DNA from: Puccinia triticina
Taxonomy: Eukaryota > Basidiomycota > Pucciniomycetes > Pucciniales > Pucciniaceae
Length of the DNA stretch: 64,000 nt
Direction: 5' to 3'
NCBI RefSeq assembly: GCF_026914185.1
Contig: NC_070560.1
Location: 8,237,501 to 8,301,500 of the forward strand
Shown here: one piece after another, positions 23,187 to 35,562 of the stretch
Layout: every line of letters starts with the position of its first letter
Position numbering within the stretch: position 1 is the stretch's first letter
Translations under genes and position numbers: made by a program
Notes under the pieces: generated by a model
Database searches by the model: none
The model's input: the letters and a program-made list of their open reading frames with translations, nothing else
Told to the model about the DNA's origin: nothing

Positions 23187-26100
23187 TCACTTTCGTTTCC
23201 TCTTTGAAGAAGCTCGTTCTTGCCTTTTCTGGGCTCTCAACTCTTTCCTTCCTCTAGCGTCGACCATCTAAGAAAATAAGAACATGATATAAATTGAGTA
23301 AACCTCGGCAGAAAGGGATCCAGCTTATGTTATGTCTGATTGAAATGATATGATATGGAAACCAAACGAACCTTGTATCGCCCCTTGACTCCTCTAGGTC
23401 TGCCTTTTTGACCTCTATTCGCACCTTTGGCTACTACGATTTTGATGTCGCTCTTAGTCTTGGGAGTTTTGTGCATCCGACTCATAAGTTTTTCGATTTC
23501 AAGCGACTTTTCTTTCTCCGTTAGATCGCTAGTTTCGTTAACCGTATTGGCCTTGCTCTGAGCCTTTTCAATCCGGCGTAGAGTTCGTAATTTCTTGCGT
23601 CCTTTCGCTTCTGCTATCTTCTTTATCGGCCTCGCATTCAGTGCTCTCATTTTATCCCTCAAAATCTTGACTGCTTCTTTGGTTACCGGTACGTGTTCTC
23701 TGAAATGTCTCATCTCATCATCCATGAACCATGTAGGGAGTTCATTTTTGTCGTCAAAGAATGCATCTCGCTTGAAACCAGAGTCAACTAGTTGATCCTT
23801 CGTCTTCTTGCGGTTGACCAAGTCAAGCGCTAGCTGTATGGCCTGCGGAGTGAGCAGCCCTTTTTCTGAAAGATAAGGATATGCAACCGTCAAATTTAAC
23901 AGTAAAATGAAGAAATCATACTTGCAAAATGCATACCTCGAATAATTTTGGCGTTCTTTTCATCGGGATCTGGGAGTTCGTCGTCCCAAACCCCACCGAT
24001 CGAGGAGGGCTCAATTGTTCCCATTTCGCTGTCACTGTCTTCTACTTCTGGTGCGGCCAAGTATTTTTCATCCTCGTCGTCATCAAAGCAGATGCTTCCA
24101 TTACTGGCTTGAGATTCATCATGACCGTTGTCCGAGTCACCGACACCATCTGGAATCAAGGCATCGACGCCTCCTAACGCTTTGAATACTGGCTGATCAA
24201 ACCATAAATCTGCAGCCGATGCTTGGGCCTCGACAGTCTTGTCGTTTCGCTCTTCGAAATCTACGAGTAGTTTTGGCTTCTTTGCGGCTAAAGGTTTTGA
24301 GGCAGATCCTTGTGCTTTCCTCGAGGCAACAATTCGTGCAGCTTGAAGCGTGACGTCTTCCCCATCGCTATCACTATCATCATCGTTGTCGTCAAATTTC
24401 TTAGATTTAGCTCTTTTCTGTCGAACGACTTCGATATCATCCCCGCTTCCAATTTCATCATTTTCCTCATCGGCAGGGTCATCTTGGTCATTGCAACCAG
24501 TCCATTCCGACTCTTGGTCCTCGTTGTGCTTCGACCTTCGCGCTTCTTCGCGTGCTTTTCGTTTGGCGTCTTTTCGCAATTGGTTTTCTTGATATTCGTC
24601 GTATGCAAGGTCCAGGCCTTCCTCGAGATTCTGCAGTTTTGCTTCATCCTCAGAAAGCTCTTCATCTTCACAGTCCTCCGGGTCAGTGTCCATCGGTGAG
24701 TCTGAATCATATTCTCCATCGGCATATTTCATGTCATCATCCGAGCTCAAGTCGTGAGAATTCATGTTTTGAAGTCCGAAGACTTCGCCATCCGCGTTTT
24801 CTATTCCGATATCCATGGGAGTGGTCATTTGAAGTTGCATGCGCTGCACATCACGGGTTCTTTTTTCGTTCAGTCTCCGTCGTTCGCGCTTGTTTTCCAA
24901 AGCTTTTTCGTTTTGGATGCGCGCAAGCTGAAGGGGAGATTATAGAAAGATAAAGAAATATTCAACAAAATGGTCTAATTTAGGGACTATGACGGGAGAG
25001 CAAGGAGAGTCAAGACCTACCTCTTCCTTCATAATTTTTTCTTCGTCTATTGGTTCAACCTCTACGGGAGCCTCTGATGACGTCTGATCGACTGGCTTAC
25101 TGTCGATTCCTAGCAGTTCTCGAACGGTGGTGCGCCATTTGAGGATTTTCTTGAAATCACCTTTGCCCAATACTTTCAGATCCGTCAAGGTGGTCTTTAT
25201 TTCAGCAGTTGTTGCCTTCAGTTTGTATATTTCTTTATCTTGTTGAGAATCGTCAAACTTGATGCAATTGGCGACCCCGAGGATGCTGACTGGATCTTTC
25301 GTATTGATCAAGGCAGAGGCTGACGAAGATTTGTGTAACGTGTAGTCTCCTTCGTCATATCCTTCTCTCGTTCGACGTTTCTTCTCGGGCTTGAAGACGT
25401 TCTGGGCATTTGGAGTAAGTTTACTACTACTTGCTTCGGCTTGATCCTCGGTAAGTCTTTTGGTCAAGTCGACATCTTTGAAAACATGAGCAGGATCTAA
25501 CAGCCGAGGGTCAATTTTCTTGGGGGCCAAGTAACCTTGGCAGACGACAAAGATTTCGGCAGAGACGTTTCTAGAGGAAGGTGGTTTCGTAGCCTCGACT
25601 TTCTTAAATAGCTGGTTGAAGATGTACAGCAATGAGTTATAGTCTTTCGACCGGAACACCTTGGTCACGAACGTTCCATTCTGCGCCAGCATTTCCGTCG
25701 CTAACTTCAAGGAGTGGAGTACTAGTTCCGACTGGCTGAAGGCGTCCTGAATCCACGCCGTCCCAACGTTAGGAGCTCCATCGTGTAGAACACTAAATCA
25801 GATTCGGAGAAGGACGAACAGATCAGCTGATTACCAAAAGCTATATTTAACTTCATGCGGAGGTCTGTTCATACACATCAGCTTTCCAATCCTTCAATTC
25901 ACTACGAAGCCAAAGCCTGCAGCTTTGAGTGCGAATATCTTCAGTGGCCGTCACGACCTTAGGAATAGGCTTGATAGGTACCAGATCGACCCCGAGGATC
26001 AAGCCTAGGACATCACAGCGAAATCAGGAAAAGAAAGCTTTCAGTTGCCTGGATGCAAAATGATATGTCGCAAAACCTTCGACGGGAACACAATTCGCCA

Positions 26101-26321
26101 ATCGACGCACTATTAGCGGGCATCCATTTCGCAGCTACTTGAAGCCAACCACCAGGGGCAGCACATAAATCGATACAACATCTGGCGGATTCCAAGAACT
26201 GATAGCGTTTGTTGAGTTGAATTAACTTGAACGCTGACCGAGCTCGATAGCCTTGTTCTTTGGCAAGTCGGTAATACTTGTCCAGTCGGCCTTTCCCAGT
26301 CTTTTTCTCTCGTTTCCCCAT
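23187..26321 (-). CDS. SPB1: SPB1-type AdoMet-dependent rRNA methyltransferase
   Basis: Nucleolar enzyme of 60S ribosome biogenesis; in yeast Spb1 methylates the 25S rRNA A-loop. Six exons rebuilt on the minus strand: 26321-26111, 26004-25875, 25792-25021, 24927-23937, 23865-23372, 23267-23187; 2679 nt, 892 aa (yeast 841). The N-terminal FtsJ/RrmJ domain (about aa 1-215) shows [20 protein letters not shown], the AdoMet loop [25 protein letters not shown], and [13 protein letters not shown] very acidic middle with DEE/DDD runs follows, then the C-terminal Spb1 domain ([34 protein letters not shown]) and a basic tail KRKRK. The donor at 26110 was preferred because it joins MPAN(S) to LILGVDL exactly as in the family. 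A foldback transposon lies just beyond its 3' end. Confidence 0.95.
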
Positions 26322-26606
26322 CGTGTGTGGTGTTTCGTTTTCTTTACGGGTAGATGTATGTACGTTCACGACTTGGCTTCTATGATGTGGTTGGCCGGAC
26401 AAGAAAGTGGGCGGGGACGAGGAAGCTGCGCTGTGCCGCAGTTTACCCCTACACGGCGGGGGTAGCTTAACTAATCCTCTCGAACGGAGCCCCGAAGGGA
26501 GCCCGCGTCCCCGCGGGACAATCTCCGTAGGAGAGGCTTATGAGTAACATGCCCCAATCCTTGTGTAAGGGTTTCTCCTTGAAACAGAAGTCAAGCTAGA
26601 TGCATA
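26322..26606. other. SPB1 upstream region
   Basis: The presumed SPB1 promoter. It includes a GC-rich block (26395-26545) with CCGCGTCCCCGCGGG hairpin and CTTAACTAATCCTCTC, resembling the small dispersed repeat near 738 and 18911. No TATA box is evident and no gene is seen. Confidence 0.4.
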
Positions 26607-28599
26607 TATCACCAGGGGAGATTTTGATGCAATCTCCAGAGAGTGCCATTTTGATGAAATTAGTGTAAGAATTAATGAAAAATTCTGGAACTAATCCACA
26701 AATGATCTGAACCTGATCCTGGATTCATGCATAAATCATCCATAAGTCATGCAGAAGTCAACTGGAACACAACTGGAATGCAGTTGAAACCACTAAGACA
26801 CAATGGCCACAAACAAATCATAATTCAATTTGAACTGTTTGTTAATATTAATTGAGATGAATTCATGGGGTTCAATTCATATTATTTACATGCGCATGAA
26901 GGTGGTCATTGTTTTCACTTTGATAATGTAGCTGTCATGTGTGCGTGTGTAAGTTTGTTACAAATCACAGGTTGGGCCTCATGCAGCTCAACAACATGTA
27001 GGGCTGGGCCTCGGGTGATATCCGACTGCTTGGGAGGTTATACCCGGAACCCTCCTCCGGTTAGCCTGATCTTGGGTATTCAAACACCAAGTATCCGTTG
27101 GGTATTGGGCATACCCGTCAGAGACCAACAGTTTTACAAGATAACTTCTCCTTGCTGGTATTCTATTCCTCCTTGTCAATCTCAACCTCCCTAACGCTCA
27201 CAAGAGACCTCCCGAAAAATGAAAAAACGGCCGGCAGACAATTTGGAACATGTTTGGCCTGATACTCAGCCATTTCTGACCTCACCAAGTGCATCGCAGA
27301 GGGACAACTCGCAAACCCTGCGGAAGTCGTGGGTCTGGAAGTACTTTGTTGACAAAGCGGGCAAAAACAAGGTCCAGTGTACAGTTGTCTTGGAAAATAC
27401 AAGTCAACCTTGCAATGCCCTCCTAACCCGCGACCAAAGTGGCAGTACAAAATCAATGAGTGAACATCTCTTTTGCAAACATCATCTCCTCAATCCAAGC
27501 AAGGTTGACAGCGGCCTAAATAAAATTAACCAGGTGAGAATGAGATCAAAATCAGGTTTTGGGTCAAAACTTATCTGTTTCAACCTTTTCCTCCCCAGAA
27601 CTCTGAAGAACCGCTCTCATCCAATTCACTCAAGAAAGCGATTGCATATCTCCTTGCTGATGCCGATCTACCTTTTGCCTTTGTTGAGCAACAGTCTTTT
27701 CGCAAACTTATGTGTCTATTAAATCCATCAGTTCAACCGGGAAACACTGCAAGGATAATTAAATTTCCCAAAAAGAATACTCAAAGTTTGAGGTTGGGAA
27801 AATCATTGGAAAAAAATCACTCTGTACTGAAAAAAAATGCAAACTGAGCGTGCTCAGCCAGAAAAATAAAAATGTGTCAGACTGAGTAAAAAACAATGGG
27901 GCACATTTTTGGGGTGATTTGTTGGACGGGCCTGCACAAGGCCCGCATGGGCCCCTAAAAGGCCCGTTAGGCCCATTGAAAAAGTAGTATTTGTTTGGAA
28001 TTCCGATGCTCTGCTAAAATGTGAAATGGGTCAAACTGAATAAAAAACATGGGGGTGCATTTTTGGGGAGATTTTCTGGACGGGCCTGAATGAGGCTCAC
28101 ATGGCCCCCACAAAGCCCACTGGGCCCATTGAAAGAGTAGCCTTGGTTAAGAAAGCATATCCCACTTTCTTAAATCCACAGAATTCTAGACCTGCAGATC
28201 TAAGTTTTGGGGTGTTTTTTTCTCACAAAATGGGGCAAAAATGCCCCATTCTTCTCACTAGGCACATTGAATATCCCCAAAGGCCCGAAGGCCCTATGGA
28301 TGACCCTCCAGCTGTGCCAGAGCAACGAGCAAAAGAGGGCCGGTTGGTAAACTAGCCAGGGAGGGCCTAACCAAGCAGTTAGGGGGCGGACGAAGCCGAA
28401 TCCCCTGCGGATCAATGAATCCCAAATCCCCTTCCTTATATATGTAATTACCCACAGGTACCATCTAACCGCACCGCCCGCTTACCCAGATCACAGCCAC
28501 GCCACCCTCCTCCTATCGTAACTGCCCCGGTGGCGCCCCTATCCTCGATGCACCAGCGGTCGTCGCCACGGGGCACAATGACTGGCCTGAGTCAGGCCA

Positions 28600-29640
28600 G
28601 TCACCGCAGCACTACACATGCGGATGACCAGTCTGAGGGGTGTTGGTATCCATCCCTAAGACCGGTCATCGCAGCTCATCGAGTGGACTGAGACCCAATG
28701 ACTGGCACAAGCCAGTCATTGAGTGGGTACACAAACCTACCTGCCGGCACACACCGGCCATTGAGAGGGTAAACAACCCACTCGATGACCGGCACACGCC
28801 AGTCATTGAGTGGACTGAGACCCGATGACTGGCACAAGCCAGTTTGTGCCAGTCATCGAGTGGGTACACAACCCTCTCGATGCCGGCACACACCGGCCAT
28901 CGAGAGGGTAAACAACCCACTTGATGCCCGGCACACGCCAGTAATTGAGTGGACTGAGACCCAATGACTGGCACAAGCCAGTCATCGAGTGGGTCTCAAT
29001 ACACTCGATGACCAGCACACGCCGGTTATCGAGTGGGTACACAACCCTCTCGATGCCGGCACACACCAGTCATTGAGTGGGTACACAACCCACTCGATGA
29101 CGGGCACACGCCAGTCATCGAGTGGAATGTGACCCAATGACTGGCACAAGCCAGTCATCGAGTATGTACACAACCCTCTTGATGCCGGCACACACTGGCC
29201 ATTGAGAGGGTAAACAACCCACTCGATGACCGGCACACGCCAGTCATCGAGTGGACTGAGACCCAATGACTGGCACAATGTGTACCCAGCGATGACCGGC
29301 ATCGGTATTCCAGCCATCCCTCAGGCCAGTCATCGCAGCACTACACATGCGAATGACCGGTCTGAGAGGCCTTGGTCTTCCATCCATCCCTAAGACCGGT
29401 CATCGCAGCGCTATACATGCGGATGACCGGCCTTCCTCAGGCCGGTTATTGCAAGACTACACGTGCGGATGATCCGCCTCGGTCGTCCCTCAATCCCTCA
29501 GGCCGGTCATCCGCACGTGTAGTGCTGTGATGACCGGCCTGCGGAAGGCCGGTCATCCGCATGTATAGCGCTGCGATGACCGGTCTTAGGGATGGATGGA
29601 AGACCGAGGCCCCTCAGACCGGTCATTCGCATGTGTAGTC
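28600..29640. repeat. Hairpin satellite, GACTGGCACAAGCCAGTC-type units
   Basis: Tandem units of about 60 bp alternate GATGACCGGCACACGCCAGT, CATCGAGTGG and GAGTGGGTACACAACCC with their complements. The outer parts (28560-28680 and 29290-29640) are mutually inverted GATGACCGGCCT...GGCCGGTCATC arms. It forms the core of the CACTG element at 27745-31101. ORFs here are artefacts. Confidence 0.85.
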
Positions 29641-30179
29641 GCACCCTGAGCTGGCTGAGCTGTGCACAGATGAGCGCTGAGCTCATAATTTGTTTCCAAA
29701 TTCTGTGGTATTGATACATCTGATCATAAATACATGAATTTCTTCTTGGCTTTTTATAATTTTGCACTGTTTATTGTGTAGAAAGATCTACTATTTTAAA
29801 CTTGGATAACTTCCAAATATTATACCATTAGAAATTAAGCAGCATTTTTATTGAAAACATTCCAATAACGAGTATGGAATAAAATTCTGGGTGAGGTAAG
29901 TTTTTAAAATCTAACTACCATATGAGGAGTGTTTTGATGTGGCTGCTATTCCATGAGATGTGATTAAGACGGCTTGGATAGCAAAGGGGGTCAAACATTC
30001 CAAATTGGGGAGGTGAAATACTTGCTTGTTTCCTCTGTTGCTGTAAGGCCAAGTTTGAAAATCTCAAGAACCATGATTTAAATGAATGCATTCAAGTCTC
30101 CTGAATTGTGACACACCCAGTCCCTGCTTGCCCTGCTTCAGGAAGAATTTCTGTTGATTTCTGCTGGGATAGGCCAGTG

Positions 30180-30196
30180 GGGGGGGGGGGGGGGGA
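30180..30196. repeat. Poly-G run (17 G)
   Basis: A homopolymer of 16-17 G within the CACTG element, just after AGGCCAGTGG. The exact length may be a sequencing estimate. Confidence 0.8.
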
Positions 30197-33100
30197 GGAA
30201 TATCAGTGGATGGTGACCCAAATATTGAAGGGCTAATGAGGTGACTTGGGGAGCTTTTTGGCAGGAAAGGAGGATGGATTGGTGCCCTGCAGCGGCGGAG
30301 CCGCCTTGGCCTCTAGTGCTCAGCTAAGAAACAAAAATGTGTCAACCTGAGTAAAAAAAACGTGGGGCCACACTTTTGGGGAGGGCTTATTGACAGACCT
30401 GCATCAGGCCCGTCAGGGCCCACCCAAAAAGTAGTCTTGGTTAAGAATGCCCATATGATGTTTCAGAAAAACACCAATTGACCACTAATCAACAGAAGAT
30501 ATTGAAGGGCTTCTGACATCTGTATGACATTTGTGCACTCACAGAATGTATGTCCAGGCCCTTTCCTTTCCTTGGAACCCTGTTGGCCCGTACAGGCCTG
30601 GCATCAGGCCCGTCCAAAAAGCCTCCCCAACAATGTGCCCCTAGGGTTTTTACTCAGTCTGACACATTTTATTTCTTAGCTGAGCATATGCTTTCTTAAC
30701 CAAGGCTACTCTTTCAATGGGCCCAGTGGGCTTTGTGGGGACCATGTGGGCCTCATTCAGGCCCGTCCAAAAAATCTCCCCAAAAATGTACCCCCATGTT
30801 TTTTATTCAGTTTGACCCATTTCACATTTTAGCAGAGCATGGGAATTCCAAACAAATACTACTTTTTCAATGGGCCCAACGGGCCTTTTAGGGGCCCATG
30901 CAGGCCTTGTGCAGGCCCGTCCAACAAATCACCCCAAAAATGTGCCCCATTGTTTTTTACTCAGTCTGACACATTTTTATTTTTCTGGCTGAGCACGCTC
31001 AGTTTGCATTTTTTTTCAGCACAGAGTGATTTTTTTTCAATGATTTTCCCAACCTCAAACTTTGAGTATTTTTTTTGGGAAATTTAATTATCCTTGAAGT
31101 GAAACTTGCTATTCTCCCGAAAATCGATTGCGATGGAAGTACACTACTTGCACCAGTCTCACTCCAACCATATCAGAACAATTTTTAAACATATCAAACA
31201 CGTTGGATTCATGCTTGACACATGGACTTTGCCAAACACTCTTGCTTTCATGGGAATAACTGGCCATGCAATTACCAATAATTGGGACTTGATAGATATT
31301 ATTATTGCCATGCCTCAGGTTCATGGTCAGTTTTTTGTGGTATGTTATACAAAGAAAAGACAGAGAAACTGATGATTCAGTTAATTTTGAATGACTTAGG
31401 AGCTCATACCGGTGTAAACTTTGCAAATGTGTTTATCGAGGTTCTTGAGGGATTCAATCTCGCAAATTCATTAACGAGCATCACCGCTGACAACGCCAGC
31501 AACAATGGAACACTTGCTGCAAGGGTTGAAGAGCTTCTTGATGGACAGTTCTTTGCATCCAAGCACCTGCTCAGATGCATGGCACATGTGATCAACCTTG
31601 CCGCAAAAGATGGCCTTCAGGCCTTTGGAGCCAAGTACGACGAATCCAAGGTGGAGCTGACAATGAATCAGCTGGACGCAAATGAAAGGGCCGCCGGCGA
31701 CGCAACAACCAAACCTGTTGGAGGAACAGACATTGATCTGAAGTCTGTTATCTCTTGTATACACGTTCTAACAACGTTTGTCCAAGCAAGTCCTTAACGA
31801 CGTGAACAATTTAAGTCTACAATGACTCTGTGCCTCTTGCAAACCCGTGATACCACCAAATATCAAAAAACAAAACACTCATTGCCGTCTAAAACTCAAT
31901 CTTCAGGTGAAGAACCTTTTCCGGAAAGTGAAAGCAACAACAAGTTACTTATTTTGGATGTGAAGATGCGCTGGAATTCGACCTATCTAATGCTTGATTG
32001 TGCTGCCGAACTGAGGGAAGTGTGTACTTTGTTCTGCCATGGCTCTGAAGTTTCCAAATACTTGCTAAAACCGGTCAAATGGGAAAAAGTATCCCAGTTG
32101 GTGCAGTTTTTGAAACCTCTCCACAAAGCGACAGAATTTCTATGCTCTTCCCAATATCCAACACTCAATATGTCTCTTCCTATATACATATCACTCATGA
32201 AACAAATAATGATAGTTCAATCAGCCTACAAATCCAAACAACTCATTCTGGCAGCCAAGAGTATGATTTCAAAACTCACCAAATATTTACTTCTTGCTTT
32301 GGAGAAGAATGACCCTCTCTGTGCAATGATACTCGATCCACGCATCAAGATGGTTTATATAGAAAAGAACACCAAGTTCATTCAACAACAGATAAAACCC
32401 GAATTTAATCCGTTGTCCGTTCTTTCCATGTTCAAATCCCAAGCTCGGGGTTTTGATTGCAGCGAAGCCAGATCTAGCCACGCAAGCCAACCGCAGCATC
32501 AACCAAAACAGATGAGCTCAATTCTTGCCAATATTTTTGGACCGGACAATACAACAAACAGCCCAGATTCGGAGATACGTGAATACCTGAAGGAAATTAA
32601 TGAAGGTCCAAAAACAAACGTTCTTGAATACTGGCGCAACAAGACTAGTGTATATCCCTCTCTCGCAGCAATGGCAAGATGCTATCTTGCAATTCCAGCC
32701 ACCAGCGCACCTTCCGAGCGAGTATTTTCATTATACAAGTCAATTATTGGACCCCAGCGCGGCAGTCTTAGTGCTCAGTCAATAGAAAGTCTCATCTGTC
32801 TCAAAGAGTGGTACCGCTCATGCAGGATGTTGGACCCCATCCCTTATGATGATATACCTCAAGATGAAATTAAATATGATTAGCTTAAATTGACTATATC
32901 CTCTAATATATTATCTGCTTCCTACAATTTTATACATACATGCAGGCTTGTATAAGAAATTGAGCAAAAAAAAATCCTCGTTTCCCCTCTCTTTGAACTG
33001 TTCAACCAAACCCTCTCAATGGTTGGTCCAACCTGTCATTGAGAGGAGCATACACCCTCTCAATGACCGGTTCAACCGGTCATCCTGAGGGGTACACTCT

Positions 33101-33784
33101 CTCTCAATGACCGGTTGAACCGGCTATTGAGATGAGCCTACACCTTTTGGTCATCCTGGCTTGAAAGTTGCTACCCATCAGGTATACCCAAAGGCTCCAG
33201 TTAATTACCTGACCAAAGGTGTTGGGTATTTCTCGGCAAAATACCCTCCCGTGCCCCGCCCAAACGAGTCGGATAGTCGGGTATACCCGAATGGGCCGCG
33301 GTCAGGGCCCAGCCCTAACAACATGTGCACCCCTGTTAGAATGATGTGAAAGGCCCATCTGAATGGGCACATTTCCCTAAAGAAGGCTGGTATCATCTAG
33401 AATTGAGCCAAAAAAGGATGAAGTATGAGTCAAGTCAAGCTTGGAGGTGTGTGGTCCCAGATTTCAGCTAGACATCCTGGCTTCTTAACATATGTAAGCT
33501 TGTGAGTTGTTTTTGTGTTTGTTTGTTTTCCAATGTTTCCACGCACATGCATGTGAGTTTTTTTCCACTTTGCCTATGTAACCTTTGTGTACGCGCGTAC
33601 ATTAGGGTGAAAGATCACTGGAGGGGCCTTTCACAGCTCCCTTATAAGTAAAAACTGGTCAGAAAGCCATGAAAGTCCCCGCGAGTCACATTTACGTTGT
33701 GTGGAACCCCTTTGACATAGAAAAATTGATCAACAGAAATTTGCCATAAATTATGGTATTCAAAAATTGCATAAGATTTTTTTA

Positions 33785-35042
33785 CGGGTTTACTTCGCGC
33801 ACGGAGGGAAACTCGTTGCGCACGGGAATTTCTGGTGACTCAACGTCACGTGACGTCGGGCCCCCCTCCGTGCGCGCCACCAGCTCCCCTCAAAAAACCA
33901 TCCGCACACGGGGGTGCCGTGCAGTGACAGGTGGCCAGGTTGAGACACCCCGGCCATCTGGAGGAAACAATCCCCTTGATGACCGGTCTGTCCCTCTTGA
34001 TGACCGGAATAGACCGGTCATTGGGAGGCTACAATCCTCTTGATGACCGGTACAGACCAGTCATCAAGAGGCTACATCCCTCTCAATGACCGGAATCGAC
34101 CGGTCATCAGGAGGTTACATCCCTCTCAATGACTGGCATAGACCGGTCATTGAGAGGGATGTGTCCCCTTGATGACCGGTACAGACCGGTCATCAAGGAG
34201 GATGTGTCCTCTGGATGACCGGTCTATTCCGGTCATCCATCGGGAGGGATTTAACCTCCCAATGACCGGTCTATTCCGGTCATCAAGAGGGATGTAGCCT
34301 CTTGATGACCGGTCTATACTGGTCATCAAGAGGGATGTAGCCTCTTGATGACCGGTCTATGCCGGTCATTGAGAGGGATGTAGCCTCTTGATGACCGGTC
34401 TATGCTGGTCATCAAGAGGGATGTAGCCTCCCAATGACCGGTCTATTGCGGTCATCGAGAGGGATGTAGCCTCCCAATGACCGGTCTATTCCGGTCATTG
34501 AGAGGGATGTGTCCCCTCGATGACCGGTACAGACCGGTCATTGAAGGGGATGTGTCCTCTCGATGACCGGTCTATTCCGGTCATCCATTGGGAGGGATGT
34601 AACCTCCCGATGACCGGTCTATTCTGGTCATCAAGAGGGATGTAGCCTCTTGATGACCGGTCTATGCCGGTCATCAAGAGGGATGTAGCCTCCCAATGAC
34701 TGGTCTGTACCGGTCATCGAGAGGGATGTAGCCTCCCGATGACCGGTTTGTACCGGTCATCAAGGGGGATGTGTCCTCTCAATGACCGGAATGCCGGTCA
34801 TCAAGAGAGATGTGATATACCCTCTTGATGACCGGTCTGTGCCGTTCATCAAGGGGATTGTTTCCTCTGGATGGCGGAGTGCTCCACCCCGGCCACCTGT
34901 CACCGCACGGCACCCTTGTGTGCAGATAGTTTTTTGAGGGGAGCTGGTGGCGCGCACGGAGGGGGGCCCAATGTCACATGACATCAAGTCAACAGAAATT
35001 CCCGTGCGCAACGGGTTTCCCTCCGTGCTCAAAGTAAACCCG
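33785..35042. mobile_element. Foldback hAT-like element with satellite core, 1258 bp
   Basis: Arms of about 190 bp: CGGGTTTACTTCGCGCACGG on the left, mirrored by the sequence ending AAAGTAAACCCG on the right. An exact 8-bp duplication TTTTTTTA lies at 33777-33784 and 35043-35050. The core (about 33960-34870) is an array of roughly 13 units of TGATGACCGGTCTATGCCGG, TCATCAAGAGGGATGTAGCC. The surrounding DNA (about 33745-33784 and 35051-35190) is itself an inverted repeat, so the element sits in or beside a smaller palindrome. No ORF is credible. Confidence 0.85.
33960..34870. repeat. Palindromic satellite core of the foldback element
   Basis: Each unit is itself a hairpin of the form TGATGACCGGT, a 4-6 base loop, ACCGGTCATCA, joined by GAGAGGGATGTAGCCTC spacers. 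Units differ from each other mainly by transitions. Confidence 0.85.
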
Positions 35043-35562
35043 TTTTTTTACATAAAATCATAAACTGCAATTTTGGCTGGGAGATGTCACTTTGAGTTTT
35101 ATGCACACTGACATCTCCCAGCCAAAATTGGCTTTATGATTTTATGTAAACAGTGACATATGCAATTTTGAATACCATAAATGAGTAATAATTGGACATT
35201 GATTAACTATGATTTCATTAATTTATCCTCAGAAAATTAAATGGTTCTATACAACATTGCGCAAGGTCCTGTGAAAATTCTGCATCACTTCTGACACACT
35301 TCCCATTGAATTCTGAAGAATTTCTCAATCATTTCCTAATCCACATCTGACTCACATCAGACCCAGAACAAAATAAAATCATAATCTGGCACTCTCTGGA
35401 GAGTGCATCAAAGTTTCCCCTGGTGTATGGTGTTGCAAGCGTGTGTAGGAGCATACCCAACTCCCGCTTGGCCAAGTGCCTCTGAGGGTTGGGTATGTGC
35501 CCAGCAGGCTTGATTGGGCAGGTTGCGCGGGGGGCAGAGCTTGGCACACAGCCAAGTCCTGC

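Larger units (their letters stand above)
27745..31101. mobile_element. CACTG-ended element (CACTA-like), 3357 bp, in the hAT gene
   Basis: The ends are CACTGCAAGGATAATTAAAT and ATTTAATTATCCTTGAAGTG; long inverted arms extend about 500 bp on each side (GTGTCAGACTGAGTAAAAAA, GGCCCGCATGGGCCCC blocks mirrored at 30580-31080). A 3-bp duplication AAA lies at 27742-27744 and 31102-31104. Removing the element with one AAA restores the transposase frame, which fixes the boundaries. CACT ends with 3-bp duplications are characteristic of the CACTA (CMC/EnSpm) superfamily. The centre is a satellite array. No transposase gene. A second, partial copy starts at 38696. Confidence 0.85.
27219..32883 (+). pseudogene. 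hAT-family transposase, disrupted
   Basis: Exons 27219-27533, 27599-27744, 31105-31318 and 31381-32883 add up to 726 codons in phase when the nested element and one AAA duplicate are skipped. Domains in order: a BED-type zinc finger (about aa 40-95: SWVWKYF, C..C pair, STKSM..HL..KH), the RNase-H-like catalytic core (FMLDTWTLPNTLAFMGITGH, HTGVN, ITADNASNN, CMAHVINL, MRWNSTYLM), and the C-terminal hAT dimerisation region (VLEYWRNK, YPSLAAMARCYLAIPATSAPSERVFS, SLICLKEW). Damage: a 3357-bp insertion between codons for GN and LLFSRKS, and TAA at 31795-31797 just before RREQF, explained by C-to-T in CAA. Not functional as it stands. Confidence 0.9.
26999..33317 (+). mobile_element. hAT DNA transposon, formerly autonomous, 6.3 kb
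   Basis: The TIRs are TAGGGCTGGGCC at 26999 and GGGCCCAGCCCTA ending at 33317, with longer GGGTATACCC-type subterminal similarity. The exact 8-bp TSD ACAACATG lies at 26991-26998 and 33318-33325, as expected for hAT. It encodes a BED-finger hAT transposase (27219-32883) that is broken by a nested 3357-bp element and a premature stop. A CAATGACCGGTTGAACCGG hairpin block lies between the gene and the right TIR (33000-33160). Confidence 0.9.
26610..35425. mobile_element. CACCAGGGG-family TIR element with two nested insertions
   Basis: Left end CACCAGGGGAGATTTTGATG at 26610; right end ATCAAAGTTTCCCCTGGTG closing at 35425; the inner TIR continues with GCACTCTCTGGAGAG-type sequence. It is flanked by TAT at 26607-26609 and 35426-35428. 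Removing the hAT transposon (26999-33317 plus TSD) and the foldback element (33785-35042 plus TSD) leaves about 1.22 kb, close to the 1.10 kb of the relative at 9652-10748 and with the same subterminal GATGAG/ACTCATC phrases and TACGCGCGTACAT palindrome. No transposase of its own. Confidence 0.75.

Noticed and set aside
22525..23257. ORFs of 221 and 194 codons on opposite strands
   Set aside because: They are mirror translations of the foldback arms and extend into the SPB1 3' exon in the wrong frame.
24288..24953. ORFs of 145, 133 and 129 codons antisense to or out of frame with SPB1
   Set aside because: Shadows of the acidic SPB1 coding region, which has low stop density in other frames.
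26111..26402. SPB1 start at the upstream ATG of the longer first ORF (26402)
   Set aside because: The family starts at [17 protein letters not shown] (ATG 26321); the extra 27 residues have no family support.
28600..29640. Regularly spaced repeats resembling a CRISPR array (also 33960-34870 and 35940-36870)
   Set aside because: The units are palindromic, spacers are themselves diverged repeats, no cas genes exist, and the host is a eukaryote; these are transposon satellite cores.
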